Of a stretch of 64,000 bases of DNA, positions 33,846 to 44,756 are shown one piece after another. Source of the DNA: Platanthera guangdongensis (taxonomy: Eukaryota > Streptophyta > Magnoliopsida > Asparagales > Orchidaceae); NCBI GenBank assembly GCA_039583875.1, contig CM077149.1, forward strand, positions 19,791,194 through 19,855,193. Direction: 5' to 3'. Made by a program: the position numbers and the translations under genes. Under the pieces are notes generated by a model. That model was not told the origin of the DNA, ran no database searches, and was given only the letters and a program-made list of their open reading frames with translations. Positions within the stretch are counted from its first letter, which is position 1, and each line of letters opens with the position of its first letter.

Positions 33846-33974
33846 ACTATGCTTGACTGATTTCTCCTCCTATCCACATATGCTGCCCAGTTGTCAGCAC
33901 TCCCCATGAACCCTAGTCGGCTCTTGTAACTCAAAAATATGCACGAGGGGCCTAGTGCAATTCGGGGCATTACA

Positions 33975-33979
33975 ATTCC
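33975..33979. other. Target site duplication, right copy (ATTCC)
   Basis: Matches 22379-22383. Confidence 0.92.
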
Positions 33980-35379
33980 AATACTAGCTCTAGTTGCCAA
34001 TCTGCAAGCTGCCTGACCGCGTGGTCTCCTAGCCGCCAGACCGCACAAGTTGTTGATGCCGAACTGAACAGACCGCCTGAAGCAGGCGACTTATTGAACC
34101 TAGAAACAAGTTGCCAAAGAGAAAACTGCCTGGTCGCTGTCCGCGACCTGCTGTTTACCGTCTGTTGCTTAACCGCAGAGTTCGCACTATCCCTGACCGC
34201 AATCTGAGCCAAGTCCGGGCTTTTCAGCGTTATCCGCACAACCTGCACAACACAAATCAGTCAACTCTATCAACTCGCGCGGATATTAAAATCTAGTCCA
34301 TAGCAACTGTTGACGGGCTCACTTACTGTTCATTCCCTCTCTAATCCTGATGTGATATGGGTCCTATTTATAGACATGATGAGGAGTGTGGTCACTACCC
34401 TAGCCGATAGGATCACCACTTCATCCCGCAGCAAGAACAAATGTCTCCACAAACCATAAATACACCCCAGCCCATTGCGAGCTATGCAGGATAGTCAGTC
34501 TGCCTATACTTCATCAAGGCCGGACAGCAATGCCAGTCTGCCTTGTCGCCAAAGGCCAAGACAAGACCACAACAGCCGAACTTTGCAGCAACTTTGTCCG
34601 CCTATCAATGGACATAGCTTCAGTCCGCTTATCCCGAACTCACAGCCTCGCCACCAAGTCAACTGTCGGACTCAGCGGACATAGCTCCAGTCTACACACA
34701 CTACAGACAGCTCCAGTCCGCATATACCTGCAGATAGCTCCAGTCCGTATACACTACAGATAGCTCCAGTCCACATGCCCTTGCAGATGCAACTCCAGTC
34801 CGCATTCCCCAAGCTTGCAACCAAGGCACACGGCACTGCTGCAGAGCTCGGCGGACTGAGAAGCAGTCTGCGCTTCACTGCGCGATCTCCTCGGACTGAG
34901 CCAAACCTGGACTTGGTTCAGAACCAACCAAGTCCACACCACTGGCCTCAAGGGCTAGTTCGCACATACTGGCGGACACTAGAACCAGTCTTCCTGCCAC
35001 GACGAACTCCAGCGCATGTCCGCATTGATTGGCGACCTCCGCGACTTCCACTTGCCAATTCACCAGAGCAAGACAAAGGCTTCTGCTAAGCCAGTTTGCC
35101 AAGCTCTAGTCCAGTCCGCTTCTGCCAAACTCCGCGGATAGAGTCTCTATCCGCCCGGTTACCTTCTGGGATCCAACTGCCTGCTGACCATAAGCCGGCC
35201 TGGCAAACCGCCGCTACTGTTCGCTTAGTCCGCAGGAACATACTGCCCAGGCCGCCATAGAACAACCCGTCTAGAACAGCCCTGCCGACCTGGCTGTCCG
35301 CCAACCCTGTCTGTGTAGTCCGCGTGGATTGGTTGCCCAAGTCCTCCAATAACCCACTTTCACTTCACAATTTTCAACA
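33980..35379 (-). repeat. 5' LTR of non-autonomous copia, part 2
   Basis: Remaining 1400 bp of the LTR begun at 22078, ending TTTTCAACA. It contains the TATA box at 34363-34372 and an AGTCCGC/GCGGACT array, as in the sister LTRs. Confidence 0.92.
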
Positions 35380-35405
35380 AGCTCAATCAGTATTGGGAAG
35401 TGAAA

Positions 35406-35474
35406 GAACTCTATAGTTAAGCATGCTGGGACTGGAGTAGTCCTGGGATGGGTGACCTCCTGGGAAGTCTCGTA
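35406..35474 (+). other. 5S rRNA-derived segment with pol III internal promoter
   Basis: From GAACTC to CTCGTA the sequence follows the 3' two thirds of plant 5S rRNA with scattered changes. Box A is AGTTAAGCATGCTGG (35415-35429) and the C box is GGATGGGTGACCTCCTGGGA (35446-35465), which is unaltered as far as I recall the gene. The 5' third of 5S is not recognisable, so this is not an intact 5S gene. Cassandra elements carry such a segment in their LTRs, which is the likeliest source; LTR ends were not found. Confidence 0.8.
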
Positions 35475-35778
35475 GGGGTGGTTAACTGGATCACTTCTCA
35501 TCGAAAGGAGGTTGGGGGATCGAGGCTAGGAAAACGCAACGCCTTGCTGACTTCAACAACCCGCCACAAACCAGGTAAAGGGAGGTCAGCCCAGGTTGGG
35601 AGATTGACCGCACACAGTTGTGTGGAGAGTGGGTTGGGACTGTTGGACTGCAGTCCGGCTGGGGGCGGCCTGGGATACTCACATGAGTGGGCCAACCCCC
35701 CTTCAACAGTACTATGGTGCAATTTTCAAAATTGGTTGTAGTTTTGAGGACGAAAACTCTTTTAGTAGGGAAGATTTA
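35475..35778 (+). other. Unassigned sequence and polypurine side of gypsy family A
   Basis: 35475-35730 is GC-rich with no motif I recognise. From about 35735 it matches the end of gypsy pol and the polypurine side (GAGGACGAAAACTCTTTTAG, then TAGGGAAGATT), as seen inverted at 18217-18270. Confidence 0.5.
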
Positions 35779-38603
35779 TGACAACCCAAAATTCACAAAA
35801 TAAAATATTTATTTTTGCCCCGAAAATGAGATAAGGCAGTACAAATTTTTCGAGACTTTTTCGCGCATTTTCTATTTTTTTAGTACCAAGAACGTATTTT
35901 ATTTCATGATGTCACTCTTGCTTTTATTTTTTGTGTGCCAATAAATAAATGTGACAATTGATTGGGGCTGTTAATAGTATATTTCGGAGGCTTTTGTTGG
36001 GCTGCCGTTTTGGTTTTGACCGGATGGATTAAATATATTTTGATGATGTGGCTATGTTGGCACTTGGCTGGCTGGTTTTAGTAAGTATGGTGTGTTAGCA
36101 GCTTGATGTTGAGGTTTTATTTACTTTGCCACTTGATGTTGTTGGTGGCTGTTTTGGTTTTATTTTTGTGACATCTATTAAGTAAGTTTGGCTCTTTCCC
36201 GCCTCTTCACCACCTATTTCTTATATTTAATTACCTTTACTCCCTCCTCTTCTTCACCAACATCAACTCATGCTCCCTCTTTTCTACATTCTGCTACTTC
36301 CTTGCTGCACCACTTCTCCTGAGCTGTTGCTGCCTCTGCTGTTGCCCCCCCCCCCCCTAGCTGCTTCTTTGTCGCTGCTTTGTTATACCTCTACCGCTGG
36401 TTTTGAGAACTATTGCTGCTTCTCTCCCTTGCATCCACTTCTCCAGCTTCTTCCTTGGAGTTCTTGGAAGAACCTTGCCTCACCTTTGCACAATAGGGGT
36501 TCGATTGTGCAATAATTTGCTTCCTCCCTCTCCTATTGTAAGAATGTTGTTTTCTCTCTGCTGATTTCTGGTTTTACAAATTTTTGGGGCTGTCTTTATG
36601 CTGATTTTTATGGGTTGTTTAGTGGCTGTTTTCTTACTATTTTGTGTTGCATTTTTGTTGGTTTTTCGACGACATTTTGATGCATGGTTGTGCTATTTTG
36701 GTAGCTATTTAACGGCCCTTTACTTTACTGGACATCATTTTTTATGAGGATGGATAGTCGATCTGGGGGCTGGTTAGCCCATTTTGAGGCACAAATATGG
36801 CTGTCCAGCAAAGTATACGAGCTGAATTTAGTTTTCTAAGGTCATTTCAGAGTATTTTGAGTTTTCCAGTTTAATATATTTGGCTTTATGACTTTTCGTA
36901 AATCCCTTATGTATTATAAGAGACGCAACCCAAATAAAAATGCGTGCTATTACAGTGGTTTTCCCGGCCAAGAATTAATTGAATAAGGATGGCGTCTCAG
37001 GATAATATGAATAAGGGCAAAGCTGTTGTGAGTATTTTATTTCTTGAATTATATTTATTCAAGTATTTTCATTTTTTTTTATTTAAAAGGACATTGCCTG
37101 TGCATATGAGTTTAACTCAATGATATATCGCTAAGATATAGGCGTGAGCGAGGTAAAATAAAAGTTTTTGAAGCCAAAATTTGACTTCGACAAAAGTTCG
37201 AAAAATAGGGGCGTAGTCAACACCTACTCGTCTCAAGCTCTGACCTCCCACTGGTCGTGAAGGACTAGAAACTGACCCAAAGCCTCAGTAGGGAGGTCCC
37301 ACCGCTTACCCGGAAGATCTCTGAGAGCTTCCCCTCTAAAGCTAAAAGCTGGGCTTGGAGCTCCTCAGAAAGCACAGAAAAATCATCTCAAGTCCCGGGC
37401 CAAAGTCTGTGTGCTTCTAAAGAACCCTTATGGGTCTATTTATAGTTTTCTGAGTTTGAACTATCAATAACCATACTGATCTGACCTGAAATTACCAGAG
37501 TATCCTTGGTTGGGTCTGCCAACAACCAAACTCTACTGTTCTGAGGAGCTATATGCAGACCATCAAGGAAAAAAGGGTAAAGATTCCCGGGTAGAAGAGT
37601 AAAAACCACCTTGGGTATAGAAATGAGAAAACGGCCCCTTTTCTGTATATTGCGAGTGGGAGAGCACCTGGTGGCGACACGGGCCTTCCCACTCATCTCG
37701 CGAGTATCCTTTGCTAGGGGACCCGCTCACCTATAAAGGCCTATTCGCGCCCCAGAGGGGGCATCTCGCCTACTGTAGATTCCTCCCGACTCACTGCCTG
37801 CGAGTGGACCATGTGGTCCCACTCGCCTATCCGCACCTCTCACCTGCTTCTTCTATTTGCGTCTTGAGGGACCCTCATGAGTACGAGTTTATACAAAAGC
37901 AATACAACTATCTGAGGGGATTGAGAAACACGTTTTGTTTTATATAAAAATACTTCAAGAACAGAATAATAAAATTTGGCATAAAGAAATGCAAAGGTTT
38001 TGAATCCTATGATGCAGAAGGGATCTTCGGATGGATTCACCGGTAGGGGTGAGCCTACAAAAAGCCCTTAAGTCGGTGTAGCTAAAAGATGCATAATCAG
38101 AGCATTTTCTATTTTATGTAATTAAAATAAAAGGGCTTAACGATTAGCATTATGATATATATACTATCGAAATTATGATTTATTGAAATATATGCATATT
38201 ATTATCTCCCATTTCCTGCATGTATAACTATTACATGAAATAATGTTCTCACATAGTCATAATTTTTATGACTAACCCAGAGTGGGCATTCCTTTTTAGG
38301 AGAAAGGAGCTACGCCAAGTGCACCCAGCAGGATCACTGTAGAAGATTTGGCTAAGGTAATCATAGATGCCCAAGAGTGGAACCGAGCCCTTTGCCTCGA
38401 TGATTTTTGTGTGTTTTGTAACCAGTAACTACTCCTATATTCGTCATGTATCTAAATAAATTCCTTGTATGTATCAATTAATGGAATAAAATATTTGTGA
38501 AATGCTCTTTGTACTCTGAATTTGAAATCTGTTGCGACCATGTATTGAAACTCACGTTCGATTCTCGAATCATTTGGGAAGCCTGATAGTTTGGGTCTTC
38601 ACA
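35779..38603 (+). repeat. Gypsy LTR, family A (plus copy), with probable internal insertion
   Basis: Starts TGACAACCCAAAATTC after the polypurine tract and ends TCTTCACA four bases before a TGGTATCAGAG primer-binding site. The first 700 bp match the inverted copy at 15660-18216. The part 37150-37930 resembles the Tat-like leader at 10150-10680 (TCTATTTATAGTTTT, GTCTGCCAACAACC) and is probably a later insertion. A polypurine tract on one side and a primer-binding site on the other means that this is either a shared LTR of two tandem copies or a recombinant. Confidence 0.65.
36989..38427 (+). other. Possible two-exon 55-codon ORF inside the LTR
   Basis: Exon 1 is 36989-37027 (13 codons from ATG). 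The next bases are GTGAGT, a consensus donor. Exon 2 would start at 38300 after CCTTTTTAG and run 42 codons to TAA at 38426 or close to it. Frames join in phase 0. The second exon encodes a Pro/Ser/Thr start followed by TVEDLAKVIIDAQEW. No domain is recognised. It is a candidate LTR-encoded leader peptide or gag start. Confidence 0.35.
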
Positions 38604-38606
38604 ACT

Positions 38607-38617
38607 TGGTATCAGAG
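38607..38617 (+). other. Primer-binding site (initiator Met-tRNA)
   Basis: TGGTATCAGAG, three bases after the LTR end region TTCACAAC. Confidence 0.85.
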
Positions 38618-38885
38618 GGTGCGGTCTTCAAACAATTGTGTCGTAGATAGTACAAAGTCATAACACTAATGAACCTCTAATGTAAAACTTTCCAACATAG
38701 GAACCCGTGCACATATACTCCAGTCGACGATGCCATCAGGAGATTTGCGAGGATTGTGAAGTTCAGCAAGGGACCAGATCTGAGGGAAGTGACAATGGGC
38801 ATCATCAACGCCCGTCAGACTTTGTGCACGCCATGGTTTTCCCTATGTTAATTGTGTTAGGACACACACTTCCTCTAGTTGATCC
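38618..38885 (+). other. Leader and unidentified coding remnant
   Basis: After the primer-binding site about 90 bp look like leader. 38705-38850 has an open frame with no motif I can place. It breaks near 38885, where RNase H sequence of a gypsy pol begins abruptly, so a deletion or recombination joint lies here. Confidence 0.4.
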
Positions 38886-40500
38886 TACACCTATACAACA
38901 TTCGATGTCGAGATTCAATATCATCCGGGCAAAGATAATGTTGTAGCTGATGCCCTGAGTAAGAAAACAACGAAAAATTTTAACCTTTTTGTGGATTCGC
39001 TGGTAGAGGAATTTCTCTTGATGGATATATCGGTTGGGAGTAGCGACTCGCCCAGCAGTTTGGAATTAATAGAGCCTTCTTGGATTACACTTACAAGGCT
39101 ACATCAAAAGGATGATCCTGATTTGTTACACCTTTATAATAGAACCAAGAAAGGGGAATTACCAGACTTTTCAATTGATGATGCGGGTACCTTGAGGTAC
39201 CATGACAAATTTTGCATTCTCAGAGTTGAGGATATTCGAGTTAAGTTGTGCAAAGAGGCGCATCATTCTAGTGTTTCCTACCACCCCGGTTCTACTAAAA
39301 TGTATAAGGATCTGAAGCAGATCGCTAGGTGGTATGGCATGAAGGGCGATATAGCTAAGTTTGTATCCGAATTTTTTACTTGCAAGTGAGTTAAGGCCGA
39401 TCATGGAAGGCCTGGAGGCAAGTTGATGCCTTTATAAATTCCAAGTTATAAGTGGGAGAGTGTTTTGATGGATTTTATTACTGGATTGTCGAAATCTCCC
39501 TGAGGATACGATTCAGTTTGGGTTATAGTGGACAGACTGATGAAGTGTGCTCACTTCGTGTCGTTCAAGATCGACTACTCCATGAAGAAAATAGCTGAGT
39601 TATACTTGGATGAGGTCATCAGATTACATGGAGTACCTATTAGTATTGTATCAGATCGAGACTCTAGGTTTACGTCTCTTTTGGAAAAGTTTATAAGAAG
39701 GGTTGGGTACCGTTTTGAGATATTCCACTGCTTATCATCCGAAGACAAATGGTCAGATGGAGAGAGTAATTCAGATCGTGGAGGATTTGATCAGATGTTA
39801 TATTTTGGACCACAGAGGAGCGTGGGATGAGCATTTGAGATTGATGATATTTGCGTACAATAACAACTTTTAAGAGAGTTTGTAGATGGCCCCGTTTGAG
39901 GTTTTGTATGGGAGACATTGCAGAACTCCCTTGTTTTGGGCCGAGCTTTGTGAGAGACCGTTGTTGGGTCCGAAGGCCTTGGAAGAAATGGATATTTATG
40001 TTAAGCATATTCGAGAGAAGCTTCAAATAGCTTAGGAGCATTATGAAAAGAACGTCAATCGTCGAAGGACTGAATTGGAATTTGTCGTTGGGGAAATGGT
40101 TTTTCTTACGGTTTCCCTGATGTCTGGCGTTAAGAGGTTTGGTAAGAACCATAAGTTGGGTCTTAGGTATGTGAGACCCTTCAAGATTGTGCAGCGTATT
40201 GGGATGTCTTCTTATAGTTTGGATTTGACAGCAAGTTTTCCTAGTATGCATGATGTCTTTCGCATGAGCTAGTTGCGGAAGTGTGTTGTTATCGACCGGC
40301 AGATTCTTGATGTTGTGCGTCAGTTGGATCCTAAACTTTAATATGTGGAAGTGCATGTACATGTTTTGGAGATCGGGTATTGAGAAGGAAGACAATACTC
40401 ATGGTTAAAGTTTTTTGGAGGAACCAAGACGTGGAGAGCGCGACTTGGGAGATGGAGTCAGCTATGAGGAAGGCTCAACCTCATATGTTCTCCTGGTGCT
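38886..40500 (+). pseudogene. pol: Gypsy pol 3' half (family B): RNase H end, integrase, chromodomain-like tail
   Basis: The fragment begins within RNase H (EIQYHPGKDNVVADALS), then a linker, a zinc-binding region (AHHSSVSYHPGSTKMY near 39257), and an integrase core: D in VIVDRLMK, D in SDRDSRFTS, and a broken segment after a frameshift near 39700. MAPFEVLYGRHCRTPLFW follows near 39883, then the GLRYVRPFKIVQRIG C-terminal region, and near 40400 a tail with MVKVFWRNQDVESATWEME that fits the chromodomain-like end of Tekay-type elements. At least six stops and two frame changes are present. RT and everything upstream are missing. Confidence 0.85.
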
Positions 40501-40582
40501 TTTGGTAAGTGCTTTCTTTGATAGCCTTTGATTACTTTTCTTCTGTTTTGGATTTGATCATATTTATGTCAAGTTTCAGGAC

Positions 40583-40590
40583 GAAACATT

Positions 40591-40621
<31 letters not shown>

Positions 40622-40625
40622 TTAC
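40583..40625 (+). other. Polypurine-tract region of family B with T12/G21 homopolymers
   Basis: CAGGACGAAAC, typical of the end of chromovirus internal regions, is followed by 12 T and 21 G and then the LTR start TGTAATGCCC. The G-run has probably expanded from the polypurine tract; assembly error in the run length is possible. Confidence 0.7.
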
Positions 40626-43229
40626 TGTAATGCCCTCGATTGTTTAGTGTTTATTTTAATTCCCGTAGTGACGTATTTTTGACGTCAGGGCATTACGTTG
40701 ATGAGTAGTTATCGGGTGTCGTTTGTTGGAGCATGGGTTTGCTCAGTGGGTTTTCCTATGTGGTTGGTTTTGGCTTGGTTGTGCACCTTCCCCTCGCGAG
40801 TCGGGTCTGTTATGGTGACTCGGTGGAGCTTTATATAGGGATGTGGTGGCATTTTTTCATCGGGTGGTGTTTTAACTAGGTTTGGTTTATCGGGCTTTGA
40901 TTTCAACTTTGTCGTTGGATTCGTAGCATCGGTATTTAGCTACAGTGTGATTTTCGTAAGATTCCGAATTGGTTTGAGTTCGGGTCATTTTGGGGATTAC
41001 TTATTATTATTAGTAATATAATATTAAAATTATATATATATATATATAACCGGTTATAAGGGTTGCGTCAAAACCCTATTCATCGTCTTCCCTACCCGAG
41101 CCGTCGTCTCTTTGACGAAAGAGGAGGAGTTCGGCTTTCCGCGTACCTTCGACCGACGTTTTTTAGCGTTTCAATGGTCGGTTTTGTCAATAGATTAGAG
41201 ATTTGGAAAGCTCTCGCCAAGATCTATGCGTTCGTGGTAAACTTTCCTTGTTTCTCTGATTTTTGTGTGTTAGGGTTTGTGATTTTTACCTCCTTCTTCC
41301 CCCAAAAGTTTCAAGAAACATTGCCTAGGTCTTCTTGCGGTCGATCCTTGCCGTGGAGCGTTGGAGGAGGCAGATTCTTCCAAGACTTGAGGCAAGTGGC
41401 GATCTTCTTCCTGCAACCGTTTCTTGCTTTTCATTTTGTTCATTTCTTCTCCTTAGAAGGTTGTAATAATATAGGACTTAGTCTTGAAAGAACCCTTAGA
41501 GTAGTATAAGTTTTTTGCCAAGAATCCGTCGAATATGGTATACAGCCTAAGGAAGCTTCGTCGAATATAGGGGTAGTAAACCATCAGGAATTAGTCGAAC
41601 ATAAGGATTTAGACTAAGTGAAAATTCATCGAGTAACATCAATTTCGTCGAGTATAGGTTCATTAGCTTAAGTCCAAATTCGTCGAGTATCAATCGTCAA
41701 GTAAGGTTAGATTTAGCTGAGTCCAATTCGTCAGGTATCGCTAGCTTGGCATTGAGTGCGTTGAATGCACACAATGCTGCATTGAGTGAAGGTGTAATCG
41801 TTGAGTATCTGGCTTGGCATTGAGTGCGTTGAAAGCACTCAACGTGGCGTCATGTTGACTCAACGCTTTCTCTGTTGACTTAGTGTTTTTCGCTGATTTT
41901 TGTATGATTTGTCGTGTATGGTCCTTAGAGTCAATTTAGGGTTTGTCAAGGTATTTCTTTGGGTTTAGGATTGGGTATGGTTCGGGGTGTTTGGGTATGA
42001 TGTTTTCTTCGGCTATGAAGGTTGGCAGTGGATAAAGGACAACAAACTAGATGCCGGTTTGTTAATCATTACACTTGGGGGTTGTTTGGTCACTATTTTG
42101 TGGACTGTTGGGTTGTGTTGGGCCAGATGGCCACCATAGTAGTGCTTTTTTATCAGACGTTTGAGTCTGGTGGTTCGGTTTTGGACGTTTTGGTGACCGA
42201 CTCCAGTCCAGTTGTTTTACCAGTGTTAATGATTCACGTTTTTGAGCTATTTTGTGCTCATTTGCTTCTTATAGATCAGTTTATGCTATTTAATACTTAT
42301 CCTTGCAGATTTTGTCGAAGCATGGCTTCGTTCTGCACTTGATGCAAATTTCTTTTAACTCCATTATTGCAAAATTTTCACTTTACCTATTTCTATTTGG
42401 CTAATCAGTTGTGGTTTCAGCTTTTCTTATAGTCGAGTTTGGCAAACCCTTCCTTGCCTTTTTACTTATTAACTGCATATTTTCATTGCCACTTGTAATT
42501 TCTTGCTGAGATGTTCTTTCTTTGAATGCCTCATGTTCAGGGCAGTAGCCAGTGGAGAGGCTGTGTTTGGTGGTTGCTTGTGGACTGCAGTTGTTGTAGT
42601 GGATTTCCTCACCGTCGTGAGGTAGTTTGTTATTTTCGGTTTTAGTTCAGACATGCATACTTTCAGTGGGTTTGTGTAGGTTGTTGACGCCCACTGATAG
42701 TTTTCTTTTGGAATGTTTAATACTTTGCTAGCTGCTAGTTTATCTTTTTTGGGGTTGGTTGTACTTGCTCTCTGGGAAGATTTTATACTAGGTTGCTTGT
42801 TAGATATTTTAAAGTATAAAAAATATTATTATTACTTCATACATGCCATGTTTGAAATATAAATCACTATATTTAGCGGTCGTAAAAGCTACTTTCATAG
42901 TTATTATAAATCTAGAGTCTTGCATACCATGAGTTGTCCTCTAGGGATGTTTATACTCATGTAAGATGTCTAATATTGTAAATAAAGTACTTTCCACGGC
43001 TTATAATTTTTTTTTGTGGACTAGATGATCCACTAAGTTGAGATATACGGCTAATCGATTAAACTTTAACTGGATTTTCCTCTTAATAACTTATAGATCT
43101 TCCATAAAGGTGTTAAGTTAGAGTTTTGCCTGAGCGTCTACAGTTATCCCCTGTTGACGTGGAATCATGACGCGCATTTTCTCTTACTCTGATATATCGT
43201 TAAATGCGAAGAAAATGTGGGTTATGACA
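40626..43229 (+). repeat. 3' LTR of gypsy family B
   Basis: Starts TGTAATGCCC right after the polypurine region. The best end is GGGTTATGACA at 43229, giving 2604 bp. It has a TATA-rich stretch (41033-41048) and CGTCGA-type repeats downstream of it. It differs from the family A LTR at 35779, so 35779-43229 is a chimera. The frame at 41063-41509 lies downstream of the TATA box and shows no domain. Confidence 0.65.
41525..41860 (+). repeat. TTCGTCGAGTAT-type motif cluster
   Basis: About eight degenerate copies of TCGTCGA(A/G)TAT, then a direct repeat of TTGGCATTGAGTGCGTTGAA around 41749 and 41814. Confidence 0.65.
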
Positions 43230-43259
43230 GTGATCTAAGGAGCAGCCGGGATAGGAGCT

Positions 43260-44756
43260 TCCTGAAAGGGGAGTCTCTGTCAGATCTATCAAAAGAGCGT
43301 TGCTTCAACCTCACAAGCACTGCCACCATTGGAGGAGATTACTTTTTTCGAGGAGGACATGTTGGGAAATAAGACCCCTTTCATGATGCCCTCGTCATCA
43401 AAGCTGCCATTGAATACTTCACCGTCGACCGAATCCTGGAAGACAATCATAACTCGGTGAATGTCATATTCAAAAGGACATTTGTCGGGTTGTAGGTGGA
43501 GGCGTCCAGGGTCCTTGCTGGGGATGAACCCCTCTTTGGCTTCTCCGGAGAGAAGGATGTGGAGGGATGAGCAGATCTTTTGGTAACCCTTGGTGGCACC
43601 TCGATCATGTATCGGTTCATCACTTTGGGCATGCCTAGCTGCTATAGTGCAATCTTCTAGAGGTTGCTTATCAGCTACTTCAAGGAAGACCCATCTTTCT
43701 ATATCAGTGCCTGAAGTACTTCCAGAGCGATGTCCAAGTGTGGTTTAGGGGGTATCCTAAAGCTGCAAGGGAGTGTTACCTCAGTGTTGTTAGTACCATT
43801 AGCTAGAGGATGATGTAGAGAGGTTCGAGAAGATCTTGGAAGTATAAGACATGTTGAGAGCTGTGGAGGATCAGGAGGAAGTGGAGGTGATCTCCAAGGA
43901 TGGAGTGTCCGGACTACTAAAGATCGGAGGATCTTTCATGCTAGAAAGGAAGGTGGAAATAACAGCCTGGCTATAAGAAAACATAGTCATCCTCCCCTAG
44001 AGTTTCGCAGAGATGACAGGTATAGATATGGAGGTTTCCTACCACCACCTTAATCTAGACCTCAAGGTCGTGCTCTATTCGTTAGAAGCAAAGGAAGAGT
44101 GCAATTGCGCTAGCCGAGCCGATCTGGGAGGAAGTTTGGAAACTGTTGGATGCAGGTTTTATTTTGGAGATCCAGTATCCAGGTTGGGTCTCCAATATTA
44201 TAATGGTGAAGAAAGCCGGAGGGTGTTAGAGACTTTGTATTGAATTTTCTATATTAAAAAGAGCATGCCTGAAGGATTGCCACCCCTTTCCTCGAATTAA
44301 CGTGCTGTTTGATTCAACTGTTGATTTTCCTGTAATAAGTTTTCATGATGCTTTTTTAGGGTATCACTGGATCTGAATGCATCCCCCTAACTTCCGTGAT
44401 GTCTCCTTCATCCCCAGTAATGGTTGCTATGATACAACCAAGTCTTCATAGCAACCAAAAGGGGTGGATCCTGGAAGCTAATGTATGTAGATGATCCCCT
44501 AGTCAAGAGCAGGAGCATGATAGAACATACTAAGGATCTAGTAGAGACCTTGACAATGCTTCAGAAGTTCAAGATGCGGCTCAATCAAACAAAATGTGTG
44601 TTCGGTGCAAGAAGAGGAAAGTTCCTAGGTCACCTCCTTACCATGTGGGGGGTGGAACCTAATCCCAATAAAGTAAGATCCATTCAGTAGATAGCATCCC
44701 CAAAAAATTCTAAGGAAGTCCAGAGGTTGATAGGAAGGATGTCAGGTCTTCGCTGC
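43260..44756 (+). pseudogene. pol: Tat-like gypsy protease and RT relic
   Basis: In broken frames the plus strand encodes a protease region (FHDALVIKAAIEYFTVDRIL then EDN near 43382) and RT: KRACLKDCHPFPRIN near 44258, SFHDAFLGYHWI near 44340, catalytic YVDD near 44483 with LVKSRSMIEHTKDL, then KFKMRLNQTKCVFGARRGKF and GVEPNPNKVRSI up to 44690. These wordings are those of Tat/Ogre elements, not of the chromoviruses elsewhere in the window. There are many stops and a frame gap around 44400. The 3' side is cut at about 44756 by a copia LTR. Confidence 0.85.

Larger units (their letters stand above)
22384..33974 (-). mobile_element. Complete Ty3/gypsy chromovirus (Tekay/Del-like)
   Basis: 11,591 bp with two long LTRs, primer-binding site, gag, protease, RT, RNase H, integrase and a chromodomain-like C-terminus, bracketed by ATTCC duplications. 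It inserted into the 5' LTR of the copia element; the two LTR pieces left outside add up to 1706 bp, the length of the other copia LTR. Several stops and frameshifts and visibly diverged LTRs show that it is not recent. Confidence 0.95.
30610..33974 (-). repeat. 5' LTR of chromovirus
   Basis: TGTAAGACC with a run of C to GGGCATTACA, 3365 bp, matching 22384-25732 with scattered substitutions and small indels. TATATAAGG on the minus strand at 33256-33264. Confidence 0.93.
18640..35379 (-). mobile_element. Non-autonomous copia element (GTCCGC family) with nested gypsy element
   Basis: LTRs of equal length (1706 bp, once the insert is removed) flank a 1732-bp internal region with primer-binding site at the right and polypurine tract at the left, so the element reads leftward. 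Most of pol is missing. The 5' LTR is split by the gypsy element 22384-33974. The five bases outside each end (ATACT and AGCTC) differ, so either one flank was rearranged or the LTRs came together by recombination between two copies. Confidence 0.85.

Noticed and set aside
35406..35474. Functional 5S rRNA gene
   Set aside because: The 5' third is not recognisable and the 3' end differs, so it is 5S-derived rather than an intact gene.
41063..41509. 148-codon plus-strand frame
   Set aside because: It lies just downstream of the TATA-rich stretch in a gypsy LTR. No domain, most probably LTR R/U5 sequence.
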